DNA of 64,000 nucleotides from Candidatus Woesearchaeota archaeon. GTDB lineage: Archaea; Nanobdellota; Nanobdellia; Woesearchaeales; DSVV01. The stretch is from the NCBI GenBank assembly GCA_018661705.1, contig JABJHR010000017.1:1-64000 (forward strand). The letters run 5' to 3'. The notes under the pieces are model-generated. The model was not told the origin of the DNA and made no database searches. It saw only the letters and a list, made by a program, of their open reading frames with translations. The translations under genes were made by a program, and so were the position numbers. Position 1 is the stretch's first letter. Each line of letters opens with the position of its first letter. This document shows, in pieces, positions 48,840 to 58,035 of the stretch.

Positions 48840-50210
48840 ATGGTACTTGAAAAGCTAGGCACTTCATTGAAAAATAGCATATCTAAGATAGCTTCTGCTG
48901 TTTTTATTGATGAAAAGCTTGTAAATGAGCTTGTTAAAGATATGCAAAGGGCATTATTACATAGCGATGTAAATGTAAGTTTAGTGCTTAAATTAACTCA
49001 AAAAATCAAACAACGGGTCTTAAAAGAAGAAGCACCCCCTGCATTAACAAAAAAAGAGTATTTGATTAATGTTGTTTATGATGAATTAAGTGCATTTTTG
49101 GGTGGGGAATTTCAAAAAATTGAAATTACTCACAAACCATTCAAAATTATGCTTGTTGGTTTATTTGGAAACGGTAAAACAACAACTGCTGCTAAACTAG
49201 GAAAATATTTTCAGAAACGAGGAATTAAAGTTGCGTTATTACAAACAGATACATGGAGACCAGCTGCATTTGATCAATTAACTCAGTTAGGAGCAAAAAT
49301 TGGAATGGATGTTTATGGAAATAAAGGTGCTAAAAAACCAGAAGATATTTATCAAGAGTTTGCACCAAAAATGTCTAAATATGATTTAATTATTGTTGAT
49401 ACAGCTGGAAGAGATGCATTAAATGATGAATTAGTAGAAGAATTAAATGCAATAAACTCTGTTGTTAAACCAGATGAAACTTTATTAGTTATGAGCGCAG
49501 ATATTGGACAAGCCGCCCAGAAACAAGCAGAAGTATTCCATGAAACATGTGATGTTGGTGGAGTGATTATTACAAAATTAGATGGAACTGCAAAAGGAGG
49601 GGGTGCTTTAAGTGCTTGTGCTGTAACAAACGCTCCTGTTAAATTTATTGGTGTTGGAGAAAAAATTGATGATTTAGAAGAATTTAAACCAAAGAATTTT
49701 GTTGGAAGATTATTAGGCATGGGAGATATTGAAGCTTTGTTAGATAAAGCAAAAGATGCTATTACTGAAGAAGATGCAAAAGATCTTGGTAAAAAATTCT
49801 TATCTGGGAAATTTAATCTTATTGATCTTTATGAACAAATGCAAGCTATGAAGAAAATGGGGCCATTAGCAAAAGTTATGGATCTAATTCCTGGCATGGG
49901 TCAATTAAAATTACCAAAAGACTTAATTGATGTTCAAGAAGGAAAATTACAAAAATGGAGATATATTATGGATTCATGCACAAAAGAAGAGTTAGAAGAT
50001 CCTGAACAAATTACTACTACTAGAATTGATAGAATTGCAAAAGGTGCTGGATCATCTCATTCAGAAATTAGAGAATTATTAAAACAATTCAGACAAACAA
50101 GAAGAATGATGAAGATGTTCAAAGGGACTGATTCCCCTAAATCAATGGAAAAGATGATGAAAAAGTTTAAAGGTGGTATGCCTGGTATGGGCAATATGAA
50201 ATTTAAATAA
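48840..50210 (+). CDS. srp54: Signal recognition particle subunit SRP54
   Basis: GTPase that carries signal sequences to the membrane. N-domain helices from MVLEKLGTSLKNSISKI; G domain with GLFGNGKTTTAAKLGKYF (P-loop), DTWRPAAFDQL, DTAGRDALNDEL, TKLDGTAKGGGALS; M domain with methionines at the end (RRMMKMFKG, MEKMMKKFKGGMPGMGNM). The frame opens 42 codons earlier, but TATA TTTATAAA at 48808-48815 lies inside that stretch and 25-32 bases before ATG 48840, so this start is used. Confidence 0.97.
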   Translation: MVLEKLGTSLKNSISKIASAVFIDEKLVNELVKDMQRALLHSDVNVSLVLKLTQKIKQRVLKEEAPPALTKKEYLINVVYDELSAFLGGEFQKIEITHKPFKIMLVGLFGNGKTTTAAKLGKYFQKRGIKVALLQTDTWRPAAFDQLTQLGAKIGMDVYGNKGAKKPEDIYQEFAPKMSKYDLIIVDTAGRDALNDELVEELNAINSVVKPDETLLVMSADIGQAAQKQAEVFHETCDVGGVIITKLDGTAKGGGALSACAVTNAPVKFIGVGEKIDDLEEFKPKNFVGRLLGMGDIEALLDKAKDAITEEDAKDLGKKFLSGKFNLIDLYEQMQAMKKMGPLAKVMDLIPGMGQLKLPKDLIDVQEGKLQKWRYIMDSCTKEELEDPEQITTTRIDRIAKGAGSSHSEIRELLKQFRQTRRMMKMFKGTDSPKSMEKMMKKFKGGMPGMGNMKFK

Positions 50211-50239
50211 AAGGTTTGAAAGGTTCTGAAGGTAAGAAA

Positions 50240-50271
50240 GGTTTGAAAGGCAAAATTGTTCCTTTAAAACC
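50240..50271. terminator. Hairpin between srp54 and prefoldin genes
   Basis: GGTTTGAAAGG (50240-50250) pairs with CCTTTAAAACC (50261-50271) with one mismatch and a 10-base loop. GGTTTGAAAGG also occurs in part just before. It could end the srp54 message or regulate pfdA; the TATA box of pfdA (about 50270-50280) abuts it. Confidence 0.35.
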
Positions 50272-50317
50272 TTTATAACCCTTACAACCGTTAATACTTT
50301 TTAATGGAGGTTACAAA

Positions 50318-50746
50318 ATGAATGAAGAAATGCAGAAAAAATACGTAGAATTACAAATGATGCAACAACACATACAACAAATGCATCAACAAATAGAACA
50401 GTTTGACACACAATTAGTAGAACTAAAAAATGTTATTGAAGCATTAGAAGATTTTAAGAGTACAAAAAAAGATTCTGATGCACTTGTACCATTAGCATCT
50501 GGAATATTTGCTTATGCAGAAATTAAAGAAACTGAGTTTGTAAGAGTTAATGTTGGAAGCAATGTTTCTGTTAAAAAATCTGTTCAAGATACAATTGATT
50601 TAGTTAAACAACAAATAACTGAAATTGAAAATTACAAAGTTAAGTTAGTTGAAAACTTTAATATGATTAATCAGCAAGCGCAAATGGTACAACAACAATT
50701 AATGCAAATTGCTGAAAAAGATAATAAGGAAGAAAAGAAAGAATAA
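50318..50746 (+). CDS. pfdA: Prefoldin alpha subunit
   Basis: Chaperone that holds unfolded proteins in six coiled-coil tentacles and passes them to the thermosome. Two long helices flank a beta hairpin: helix 1 QMMQQHIQQMHQQIEQFDTQLVELKNVIEAL, hairpin LVPLASGIFAYAEIKETEFVRVNVGSNVSVKKS, helix 2 NMINQQAQMVQQQLMQIAEK. 142 aa is normal. Precedes ftsY by 2 bases, as in other archaea. TATA-like CCTTTATAACC about 40 bases upstream and GGAGG before ATG. Confidence 0.94.
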   Translation: MNEEMQKKYVELQMMQQHIQQMHQQIEQFDTQLVELKNVIEALEDFKSTKKDSDALVPLASGIFAYAEIKETEFVRVNVGSNVSVKKSVQDTIDLVKQQITEIENYKVKLVENFNMINQQAQMVQQQLMQIAEKDNKEEKKE

Positions 50747-50748
50747 AA

Positions 50749-52698
50749 ATGTTTAAAGCGTTAAAAGACAAATTAAAGGGTGCAATTAAAAAGTTTACCA
50801 AAGATGTTGAAGAAGCATCTGAAGAAGTTAAAGTAGAAGAAACTAGTTCTGAAGAACCTTTGGATGAGAAAAATAAAATTTCTAGTGATGAAGAGCTTGA
50901 AATAAAAGAAGAAAAGGAAGTTCCTAGTGAAAAAGAAGCACCCTCAATTGTTGAAGAGATTTCTGAAGAGCCAGAGGCTGTGGAAGAAGTAGAAGAAAAA
51001 ATAGAAAAAGAAATTTCTAGTGAAAAGGAAGCATCCGCAATTGTTGAGGAGTCTATTGAAGAGATTCCTGAAGAACCTCCGGTTGAAGAAAAAAAAGACG
51101 CAAAAGTTGAAGAAAAATTAGAGATTGAGGAAGAAATTAAAAAAGAATTCTCTGAAGAAAAAGAAATAGAAGAAGAAGTTGAAATAAAAGAAGATGAAGA
51201 ATTAAAACTAGAGGATGATGAAGAAAAGAAAGAAGAAGGTTTCTTTGGTAAAATAAAGAAGAGTATTTTTGGTGAAAAAAAGGAAGAAGTTCCAAGTGAA
51301 GAAGTAAAAAAAGAGGAAGAAAAAGTAGAAGAGCCTATTGTTGAAGAAGAAAAATTAGATGAACCCCCTAAAGTTGAAGAAAAACCAGAACAAAATGATC
51401 AATTAGATGAGTATATTACTGATATGTCTGCAAAACCAAGTACTGGTGTTGATATTCATGAAAAAGAAGAAATGATAGAGGAAAAAGAAGTAGAGATTCC
51501 TGACATTCCTTCTACAGAACCTGTAAAAGTTAAAGAGGTTCCTAAAAAAGAAGTTGTTGAAGAGCCAAAAGTTATTGAAAAAGAAATTATTGAAGAAAAG
51601 GAAGAAGAAACTAAAAAAGAAGAAAAGGAAACTCCTAGTGAAAAAGAAGCATCCGCAATTGTTGAGGAGCCAATTGAAGAAGTTCTTGAAGAGCCTCCGG
51701 CCGTGGAAGAGAAAGAAGAAGAGAAAATAGAAATTAAAGAAGAAATTTCTGAAAAGAAAATAGAAGAAGACTTACCTGAAGTTAAAGAAGAGCCAAAGGA
51801 AGAAAAAAAAGGTTTCTTTTCAAAAATTACTGATATTGTTACTAAAACTTCTTTGAATGAAAAAAGGTTTGAAGAAATATTTTGGGAATTAGAAATTGTA
51901 TTATTAGAAAATAATGTTGCCGTTGAAGTTATTGAAAAAATTAAACAAGACCTAAAAGATAAATTAGTTGGGCAACCAATTAAAAGAGGACAATTAGAAG
52001 AAGAAATTATTAAGACACTTGGAGAATCAATTAAAGAATTATTTGAAGTAGAAGGAATTGATCTAATTAAAAAAGCAGAAGAGAAAAATGCTTCAAAAGA
52101 ACCATTAGTAATTGCTTTTATCGGTGTAAATGGCAGTGGAAAAACAACAACCATTGCTAAAATTGCCAGATTATTTCAAAATTATGGTATGAAACCAGTT
52201 ATTGCAGCAGCAGACACATTCAGAGCAGCAGCTATTCAACAAATGGAAGAACATGCAAATAATCTTGGAGTAAAAATGATTAAACACGATTATGGAGCAG
52301 ATCCTGCAGCAGTTGCATTTGATGCAATCAAATATGCAAAACAAAAAGGAAATGAAGTTGTTTTAATTGATACTGCTGGAAGATTACATTCAAACGTTAA
52401 TCTAATGGATGAAATGAAAAAAATAATCAGAGTTTCAAAGCCTGACTTAAAAATATTTATTGGAGAAGCAATCACAGGAAATGATTGTGTAGAACAAGCA
52501 AGACAATTTGACGAAGCAGTTGGTATCGACGGCGCTATTTTATGTAAAGCAGATGTTGATGAAAAAGGAGGAGCTGCAATATCTGTTGGTTATGTTACTG
52601 GTAAACCAATTCTTTATTTAGGTGTTGGCCAAGGCTATGATGATCTAAAAGAGTTTGACAAGAAAATTGTTATGGATACTTTGGAGTTAGAGACTTAA
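50749..52698 (+). CDS. ftsY: FtsY, SRP receptor, with a very long acidic N-terminal region
   Basis: The last 300 residues are the NG domain: GVNGSGKTTTIAKIARLF (P-loop at about 460), AADTFRAAAIQQMEEH, VLIDTAGRLHSNVNLMDEMKK and LCKADVDEKGGAAISVGY. The first 350 residues are Glu/Lys/Val-rich repeats (EKEASAIVEE, KEEPxxVEEK), with small folded-looking inserts GFFGKIKKSIFG and GFFSKITDI. Typical archaeal FtsY has a short acidic region or none. Three repeats in this region match intergenic family 2. It follows pfdA by 2 bases. Confidence 0.95.
   Translation: MFKALKDKLKGAIKKFTKDVEEASEEVKVEETSSEEPLDEKNKISSDEELEIKEEKEVPSEKEAPSIVEEISEEPEAVEEVEEKIEKEISSEKEASAIVEESIEEIPEEPPVEEKKDAKVEEKLEIEEEIKKEFSEEKEIEEEVEIKEDEELKLEDDEEKKEEGFFGKIKKSIFGEKKEEVPSEEVKKEEEKVEEPIVEEEKLDEPPKVEEKPEQNDQLDEYITDMSAKPSTGVDIHEKEEMIEEKEVEIPDIPSTEPVKVKEVPKKEVVEEPKVIEKEIIEEKEEETKKEEKETPSEKEASAIVEEPIEEVLEEPPAVEEKEEEKIEIKEEISEKKIEEDLPEVKEEPKEEKKGFFSKITDIVTKTSLNEKRFEEIFWELEIVLLENNVAVEVIEKIKQDLKDKLVGQPIKRGQLEEEIIKTLGESIKELFEVEGIDLIKKAEEKNASKEPLVIAFIGVNGSGKTTTIAKIARLFQNYGMKPVIAAADTFRAAAIQQMEEHANNLGVKMIKHDYGADPAAVAFDAIKYAKQKGNEVVLIDTAGRLHSNVNLMDEMKKIIRVSKPDLKIFIGEAITGNDCVEQARQFDEAVGIDGAILCKADVDEKGGAAISVGYVTGKPILYLGVGQGYDDLKEFDKKIVMDTLELET
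50926..50958 (+). repeat. ftsY segment matching family 2, copy 1 (diverged)
   Basis: AGTGAAAAAGAAGCACCCTC followed by AATTGTTGAAGAG, in frame as SEKEAPSIVEE. Differs at two or three bases from the other two segments and from intergenic copies. Confidence 0.7.
51019..51051 (+). repeat. ftsY segment matching family 2, copy 2
   Basis: AGTGAAAAGGAAGCATCCGC followed by AATTGTTGAGGAG, in frame as SEKEASAIVEE. All but a few bases equal the left third of the intergenic copies A and B. Confidence 0.75.
51637..51669 (+). repeat. ftsY segment matching family 2, copy 3
   Basis: AGTGAAAAAGAAGCATCCGC followed by AATTGTTGAGGAG, in frame as SEKEASAIVEE. The preceding TCCT is also shared with intergenic copy A, which differs by one extra base and one substitution. 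Confidence 0.75.
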
Positions 52699-52699
52699 G

Positions 52700-53692
52700 A
52701 TGTCAAAACAAATATCTAAAACAGAAGATATCGAATTTAAACCTAAATTTATAGAAAGATATTCTAAATTAACTAATTTTGAAGAATTTAAAAAAGTATC
52801 TCTTACATTTTTGAGAAGATCTATTCGTGTGAATACTTTGAAAATTACTGTAGCTGAATTAAAGAAAAAAATAGAAGACAAATGGATATTAGAACCAATA
52901 CCATGGTGTAAAAATGGATTTTGGATAGAACACAAAGGAGAAGAAAAAGAAGACGAAGATGGAAATATTGAAATTGTTAAAAGAAGAGACGTAGGTAATT
53001 TACATGGACACATGTTAGGTTATTTCTATATTCAAGAAGCTGCATCAATGATTCCACCATTAGTTTTAGATCCAAAACCTGGAGAGATGGTATTAGATTT
53101 ATGTGCATCACCTGGCTCAAAAACAACACAAATTGGAATGTACATGAAAAATAAAGGGATTTTAGTAGCAAATGATTACAAATATGATAGAATAAAATCT
53201 CTTGGCTTAAATGTTCAAAGATGTGGACTAAGTAATTGTGTTATAACATTAATGATGGGACATCTTTTAAAAAAAATGGGAGAAGAAATATTTGATAAAA
53301 TATTAGTAGATGCTCCTTGTTCAGGAACTGGAACAATTCGTAAAAGTTTTAAAACTTTAAGAATATGGAATCCAAATATTGTTAAAAGAATTTCTGGACA
53401 ACAAAAACAATTAATTGAAACAGGTTTTAAATTATTAAAAAAAGGTGGGACTATGGTTTATTCTACTTGTACTTTAGAACCTGAAGAAGATGAAGGTATT
53501 ATTAGTTGGCTGTTAGAAAAGTATGATAATGCTAAAGTTGAAAAGATAGAATTAAAAGGTTTGAAAAGATCAGAGCCAGTTATGGAATTTGATGGAGTAA
53601 AATATAATTCTCAAGTAAAAGACTGTTTAAGAATATGGCCACAAGATAATGATACAGAAGGCTTTTTCGTATCAAAGATACGAAAAATATAG
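52700..53692 (+). CDS. NSUN-family RNA m5C methyltransferase
   Basis: NOL1/NOP2/Sun enzymes methylate cytosine in tRNA or rRNA. Motif I VLDLCASPGSKTTQIG, motif IV ILVDAPCSGTGTIRK with the PC Cys, and motif VI VYSTCTLEPEEDEG with the catalytic TC Cys. The N-terminal RSIRVNTLK pattern fits RNA binding. 330 aa is normal for the archaeal Trm4-like subgroup. The start is 2 bases after ftsY ends. Confidence 0.93.
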   Translation: MSKQISKTEDIEFKPKFIERYSKLTNFEEFKKVSLTFLRRSIRVNTLKITVAELKKKIEDKWILEPIPWCKNGFWIEHKGEEKEDEDGNIEIVKRRDVGNLHGHMLGYFYIQEAASMIPPLVLDPKPGEMVLDLCASPGSKTTQIGMYMKNKGILVANDYKYDRIKSLGLNVQRCGLSNCVITLMMGHLLKKMGEEIFDKILVDAPCSGTGTIRKSFKTLRIWNPNIVKRISGQQKQLIETGFKLLKKGGTMVYSTCTLEPEEDEGIISWLLEKYDNAKVEKIELKGLKRSEPVMEFDGVKYNSQVKDCLRIWPQDNDTEGFFVSKIRKI

Positions 53693-53776
53693 GCCAGCAC
53701 CCTAAACGCATTTTTTGTTTGTAAAATTAAAAAGAATTAAATTATATTAATCTTTCTTTAACTCAACACATTACAA

Positions 53777-54229
53777 TTAAATATCTGCCAATGGATCATC
53801 TTTCTTTATTTTAAATCCAAGAGCCAACCATTGTTTAATATAAGAATAAAATAAATCTTGTTTAACAGCTAAACATCTTGGCGATAGTTTTACATAATCA
53901 TCTTGTATAAATATTGGAAAATCACCACATGTTTTTGATCTCTTCAAACTTTTATGTACTAAACATTTATAGCCCTGCAAACTTGGACATGGAAAATTAG
54001 GAGTACCCATGTTTAAAGAATAATTTCCATCCTTAAGTTTTGTTAATAACTCTAATTTTTCTAATTCTTTTTTTCTTCCCTGCGTTACTTTATTCACTTC
54101 ATATTTTGTTAAAACAAGATAACCCTTTCTACAACAATAAGCCATACATTCCTCAAAACAGAATTTACTAATACTTTTTCTAGCTTTGTTTGCAATCTTT
54201 TCTGCTTTATTTGTTGCTTTTTCATCCAT
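53777..54229 (-). CDS. YkgJ-type Cys-rich zinc/iron-binding protein
   Basis: The Cys pattern CFEECMAYCCRKG...CPSLQGYKCLVHKSLKRSKTCGDFPIF and SPRCLAVKQ fits YkgJ family proteins (CxxC..CC......C..L....C.iY..+...C..FP), thought to hold an iron-sulfur cluster or zinc. The start MDEKATNKAEK (54229) is preferred over the one six codons earlier because TATA-like GTTTATAACC is 28-37 bases upstream. Role unknown. Confidence 0.75.
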   Translation of the reverse strand: MDEKATNKAEKIANKARKSISKFCFEECMAYCCRKGYLVLTKYEVNKVTQGRKKELEKLELLTKLKDGNYSLNMGTPNFPCPSLQGYKCLVHKSLKRSKTCGDFPIFIQDDYVKLSPRCLAVKQDLFYSYIKQWLALGFKIKKDDPLADI

Positions 54230-54392
54230 AGAGTTACAAAGAATCAAGAATGGGTTATAAACTTATGCTTATAAGAAAAGAGGTTTAAATAGAACAAATC
54301 AATGGATAAACGCCATAAAAGACTTAAAATTGTCAATGTTGTAACCACAACCACAACACACTTTTATATGCTCTTATTATATACATATATAT

Positions 54393-55547
54393 ATGCAGAT
54401 AATAGTTGATCCCCTAAGGTTTTTTACGTCTTACTTAGGCGTGAATCCATCATATGGTTGTAATAATGGGTGTGGTTACTGTATGTTGGAAAAGGATATA
54501 CCTAATCCTAGTAAGGTTAGAAGAATTACAACACCAAAAACAACATTAGAATTACTTATAAATGATGGAAAAGTTACAAAGACTAGTCCTTTAGCCTTCT
54601 ATAATCTTTCTGATCCATTTCATAAAGAAAATGTAAGTGATTTATTACAAATATTAGAAGGCCTGGAAAAAGCAGGCCAAGAAAATATTATTGCATTAAT
54701 AACAAAACTAAATCCAGAAAAAACAGCACCTGAACATGATGCATTAAAAAGAATTTCAGAACTAGAAAGTCTTAGACCAGTAATTGTTGTTTCTTACGCA
54801 AATGTATCTGAGAAAATTGAACCACCATCAAAAAATGAAAGAATCAAGTTAATGGCAAATGCAAAAATGTTAGGTATTCCAGTTGTACATTATGCAAGAC
54901 CTTTGTTTCATGGTTGGACAAGTGAAGAGAAAGTTATTGAGATGGCAAAAGAAACGTCTGGAATTGTTGACAGTGTAGTAATTGGAGGAATTAAGTTAGA
55001 AAAAGGAATTAGAGCAAGGCTTGAAAAAAGAGGAGTTGAAATGCCACCTTACAAAGATGATGACGGAAGAAAAATTGATAGGAAATTTATGGAATTTGTA
55101 GTCCACACTTACAACAAAATGAACCCAGAGTTAGGAGTTTTTTATAATACTTCATGTGGAATAAGCAATGCATTAAAAATTTCTCATTACATGGGTTATC
55201 AATGGAATTTTTCATTAAATAATAAATCAGGTTATTGTAAAAAACCATGCAATGCAGAACAAAGAGAAAGATGTGGAGAGGCAGAACCACCAATAAAATC
55301 ATATAGAGAAAATCAAAATGAAACACCAGAATATAGAGAAATGAGAAGAGCAGAAGAAAGAAAAGTACAAGTATGGTTGAAAACTTTTGGAATTAACAGA
55401 GCAATGTATGTGATCAAGCATGGATACATTAATCTTTTTGCTGATGTGACTTCAAAAGAAAGACAACGGATGACACAACATTTAGGAATGTTTGTACGCA
55501 CCAAGTATCAAATAAGAACAATGAAAAACATTGAACAAGTATTTTGA
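54393..55547 (+). CDS. Radical SAM protein, paralogue 1
   Basis: Cluster site CNNGCGYCMLE (Cys-x3-Cys-x2-Cys, near residues 24-31), DPLRFFTSYLGVNPSYG before it. A helical C-terminal part follows, with further Cys (YCKKPCNAEQRERCGE, about 284-300) that could bind a second cluster. Later features FYNLSDPF, IALITKLNPE and VVHYARPLF are common to both paralogues. No named subfamily is certain; the DPLRFFTSYLG-CxxxCxYC look is similar to spore-photoproduct-lyase-like proteins. TATA-like CTTTTATATGC is 22-32 bases upstream. Confidence 0.85.
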   Translation: MQIIVDPLRFFTSYLGVNPSYGCNNGCGYCMLEKDIPNPSKVRRITTPKTTLELLINDGKVTKTSPLAFYNLSDPFHKENVSDLLQILEGLEKAGQENIIALITKLNPEKTAPEHDALKRISELESLRPVIVVSYANVSEKIEPPSKNERIKLMANAKMLGIPVVHYARPLFHGWTSEEKVIEMAKETSGIVDSVVIGGIKLEKGIRARLEKRGVEMPPYKDDDGRKIDRKFMEFVVHTYNKMNPELGVFYNTSCGISNALKISHYMGYQWNFSLNNKSGYCKKPCNAEQRERCGEAEPPIKSYRENQNETPEYREMRRAEERKVQVWLKTFGINRAMYVIKHGYINLFADVTSKERQRMTQHLGMFVRTKYQIRTMKNIEQVF

Positions 55548-56743
55548 ATGATATTGTCTTAGAATGTTGTGAAAAAATAAATTTAAAAAAACAGTTGGGA
55601 AATATGTCACACACAGATAAATTAATGTGGTTTTTTACATCTTATCTAGGTATTAATCCAAGTGTTGGTTGTTACTTGGATTGTGGTTATTGTATTTTAG
55701 ATAAAGATGTTGCAAATCCTTCAAAAGTTAGAAAAAAAGATACTGCAAAATACACACTTGATAGAATTCTAAAAGATAATAGAGTTAAGAAGAAAAATCC
55801 AATGACATTTTTTAATTTGTCAGATCCTTTTCTCAAACAAAACATTAATGACCTAATGTACATCTTAGAGGGCATGGATGATGCAGGACAAGAGAATCCT
55901 GTTGTATTAATTACAAAATTAAACCCTGATAGAGTTAATCCAAAAGCAAGAGTGTTAGATAGAATTTCACAATTAGAAAACCTAAAACCAGTTCTCATGG
56001 TTACTTATGCAAATGTTCCAAAAAAAGTAGAACCTGCTTCTAGATCTGCAAGAATTGAATTAATGGCAAAAGCAAAAATGTTAGGAATTCCTGTTGTTCA
56101 ATATGCAAGACCATTATGGGAAGAGTGGACGCCAATGGATAAAATAGAAGAAATGGCTGAACAAACAGCAAACATTGTTGATAGCGTAGTTATTGGAGGT
56201 ATATTAACAACAGAAGGAATTAAACAAAAACTAGCAAGAAGATTAGAAGGTAGTGGAATTCCTGTTCCACAATGGGGAAATGATGCTGGAAGACATATTG
56301 CTAAAGATTATAGACAAAAAGTTATTGATGCATATCATTCAAAGAATCCTAATTTAGGAGTTTTTGTTAATTCTTCTTGCGGTATTAGTAATGCCTTAGG
56401 TATTCATAATTATATGGGATATTATTGGCATTTTGCTAACAAACAAGATGGAACATGTAACATGCCTTGTCAATCTGAACAAAGAGAATTATGTGCTTAT
56501 GCAACTCCTTTAATCAGAAAACAAGAAGATGTTGAAAACTTTGAAGCAGAAAGGAAGAAAGTCAAAAATATTTTAGATCAGTTTAATGCATCAAGAGCAG
56601 CATTTAATATCTGTGATGGCTATTTAGAACTATTTGTTAGATTTGGTGGACAAGAAGTAAGACAAATAAGACAAGACACAGGTATGTTTGTTTATTGGCC
56701 AGGTAATTTAAAGATGTTTGGACATAGAACAAAACAAGGATAA
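55544..56743 (+). CDS. Radical SAM protein, paralogue 2
   Basis: Tandem relative of the gene before it, overlapping it by 4 bases. Cluster site CYLDCGYCILDKD; shared blocks FFTSYLGINPSVG, FFNLSDPFLKQNINDLMYILEGMDDAGQEN, KLNPDRVNP, NSSCGISNALGIHNYMGYYWHF and the C-terminal Cys group TCNMPCQSEQRELC. The two proteins could form a heterodimer (inference from coupling). No reaction is known. Confidence 0.85.
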   Translation: MNDIVLECCEKINLKKQLGNMSHTDKLMWFFTSYLGINPSVGCYLDCGYCILDKDVANPSKVRKKDTAKYTLDRILKDNRVKKKNPMTFFNLSDPFLKQNINDLMYILEGMDDAGQENPVVLITKLNPDRVNPKARVLDRISQLENLKPVLMVTYANVPKKVEPASRSARIELMAKAKMLGIPVVQYARPLWEEWTPMDKIEEMAEQTANIVDSVVIGGILTTEGIKQKLARRLEGSGIPVPQWGNDAGRHIAKDYRQKVIDAYHSKNPNLGVFVNSSCGISNALGIHNYMGYYWHFANKQDGTCNMPCQSEQRELCAYATPLIRKQEDVENFEAERKKVKNILDQFNASRAAFNICDGYLELFVRFGGQEVRQIRQDTGMFVYWPGNLKMFGHRTKQG

Positions 56744-56755
56744 AAAATTAGAATT

Positions 56756-56908
56756 TTATCCTACAATAACTAATACACCTAAAATCATGTATATAAATAT
56801 TAAAAACCCATAAAATGCTTTCATGTGAAAGATTGAATTTGTATCTACTGTTTCTGGCATATGGATGCCTTTATCTGATTCTTCAAATGGATGTTTTGCT
56901 TTAACCAT
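56756..56908 (-). CDS. Small membrane protein, 50 aa
   Basis: MVKAKHPFEESDKGIHMPET, VDTNSIFHMKAFYGFLIFIY, MILGVLVIVG: a soluble N-terminus and one C-terminal membrane helix. It starts directly after the stop of the lipoprotein gene, so both are probably one operon. No family is recognised. Confidence 0.55.
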   Translation of the reverse strand: MVKAKHPFEESDKGIHMPETVDTNSIFHMKAFYGFLIFIYMILGVLVIVG

Positions 56909-56909
56909 T

Positions 56910-57449
56910 TTATTCACACTCCCAATTTTTCTTAAATACTGATTTAGTAACATCAATGTCATAATCTTGACATTCATATTTTGGATTAAAATCATCCCAT
57001 TCTAATTTCTTAGGATCAAATACTGAGTCTTCGCAAGTTACTGTTACTTTATGGCAACCATCTTCTAAACAAGTTTCTGTAAAAAGCATACATCGTAAAT
57101 AACCATTTTCTTCACAATACTCTTCTATTCTTTCTTCTTCTTTCCAATATTCGCCATAATCATTTCCTTGTTTTTCACTATTCCATTGCTTGATTTTCCA
57201 TTCATACTCTTCAAACTCTTCTTTTTGTTTCTTTTTTTCTTCCCAAGCTTGGAAATTGTCGTAGACTTCTTCTTCAATAACATACTTATCCATAATTCCA
57301 GCTTTGTTTTCAGATTCAACAACATATACATCCATATCAAAGTTAGATATGTCTGGAATAACTACGGGAGTAGGTTCAACACTATTCCCACAGCTAATTA
57401 ATAAGAATGATAAAATGCTTAACATAACTATAATTCCAAGTTTCTTCAT
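56910..57449 (-). CDS. Predicted lipoprotein
   Basis: N-terminus MKKLGIIVMLSILSFLLISC shows a signal peptide with LISC lipobox. The mature part is acidic with charged helices (EEKKKQKEEFEEYEWKIKQW) and Cys pairs near the end (EYCEENGYLRCMLFTETCLEDGCHKVTVTCEDS). The start at 57449 is preferred because GGGGGT lies just upstream; the TTG five codons earlier is less likely. Coupled to the 50-aa membrane gene. Confidence 0.65.
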   Translation of the reverse strand: MKKLGIIVMLSILSFLLISCGNSVEPTPVVIPDISNFDMDVYVVESENKAGIMDKYVIEEEVYDNFQAWEEKKKQKEEFEEYEWKIKQWNSEKQGNDYGEYWKEEERIEEYCEENGYLRCMLFTETCLEDGCHKVTVTCEDSVFDPKKLEWDDFNPKYECQDYDIDVTKSVFKKNWECE

Positions 57450-57640
57450 GAAAATAACCCCCAAATACTCTATATATTGTGAATATTATACACTAGAAAC
57501 GCCTTTGTTTATAAAGTTTTCGGTTATTAACTACTTGAGAGGAGTTACAGAACAAAACATTTATAGATTCTGCATCTTGTGAGCTAGGGGCTGTGTCGCC
57601 AAAATCTGGGCGTTTTGGGTTTGCCATGGAGGTGGCATGC

Positions 57641-58033
57641 GTGAAACATAAGAATGTGCAGAAAAACTTTCTAGGGAAGCTAAAATCCCTTAAAAAAGAG
57701 CTTTTAGAAGCTTTTAGTGAAGATGATGTGCGTAATCTTGCAGAGTTAATGAGTAAATTAGCTCATTATCACTACAATAAGAAAAAATATTTTATGATTG
57801 GTAAGGAAAAAGAGATTTATAATTTTCTGATAAAAAATAGTTATAATCCTTACACAGTTTATAGATGGATTCTTCTTGAGAAAGTACCTGAGGATATAAG
57901 GTTTCAGATTAAACAAAAGCAAATTACTCAAAAAAGAGCAATAGCTATAGCTTTCAAAAGAAGACATGAAACTAATGAAACATTAGCTGAGTCAATACGT
58001 GATGTTGGACTTCAACTAATTGCGAGGATGTGA
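57641..58033 (+). CDS. ParB-like HTH protein upstream of the recombinase
   Basis: The C-terminal 70 residues (NSYNPYTVYRWILLEKVPEDIRFQIKQKQITQKRAIAIA) resemble the ParB/Noc DNA-binding HTH, where LP.EV..L..G+IS..HA is the core pattern. No ParB CTPase (GxRR, NR) motifs. The GTG at 57641 is preferred because GGAGGTG lies 6 bases upstream (57628-57634); a longer reading begins at 57593. It ends in the recombinase start, so both are coupled. Confidence 0.5.
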   Translation: MKHKNVQKNFLGKLKSLKKELLEAFSEDDVRNLAELMSKLAHYHYNKKKYFMIGKEKEIYNFLIKNSYNPYTVYRWILLEKVPEDIRFQIKQKQITQKRAIAIAFKRRHETNETLAESIRDVGLQLIARM

Positions 58034-58035
58034 AA

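Noticed and set aside
51456-52154. 232-aa antisense ORF over ftsY
   Set aside because: Shadow of the low-complexity acidic region; Ser/Phe-rich, no promoter.
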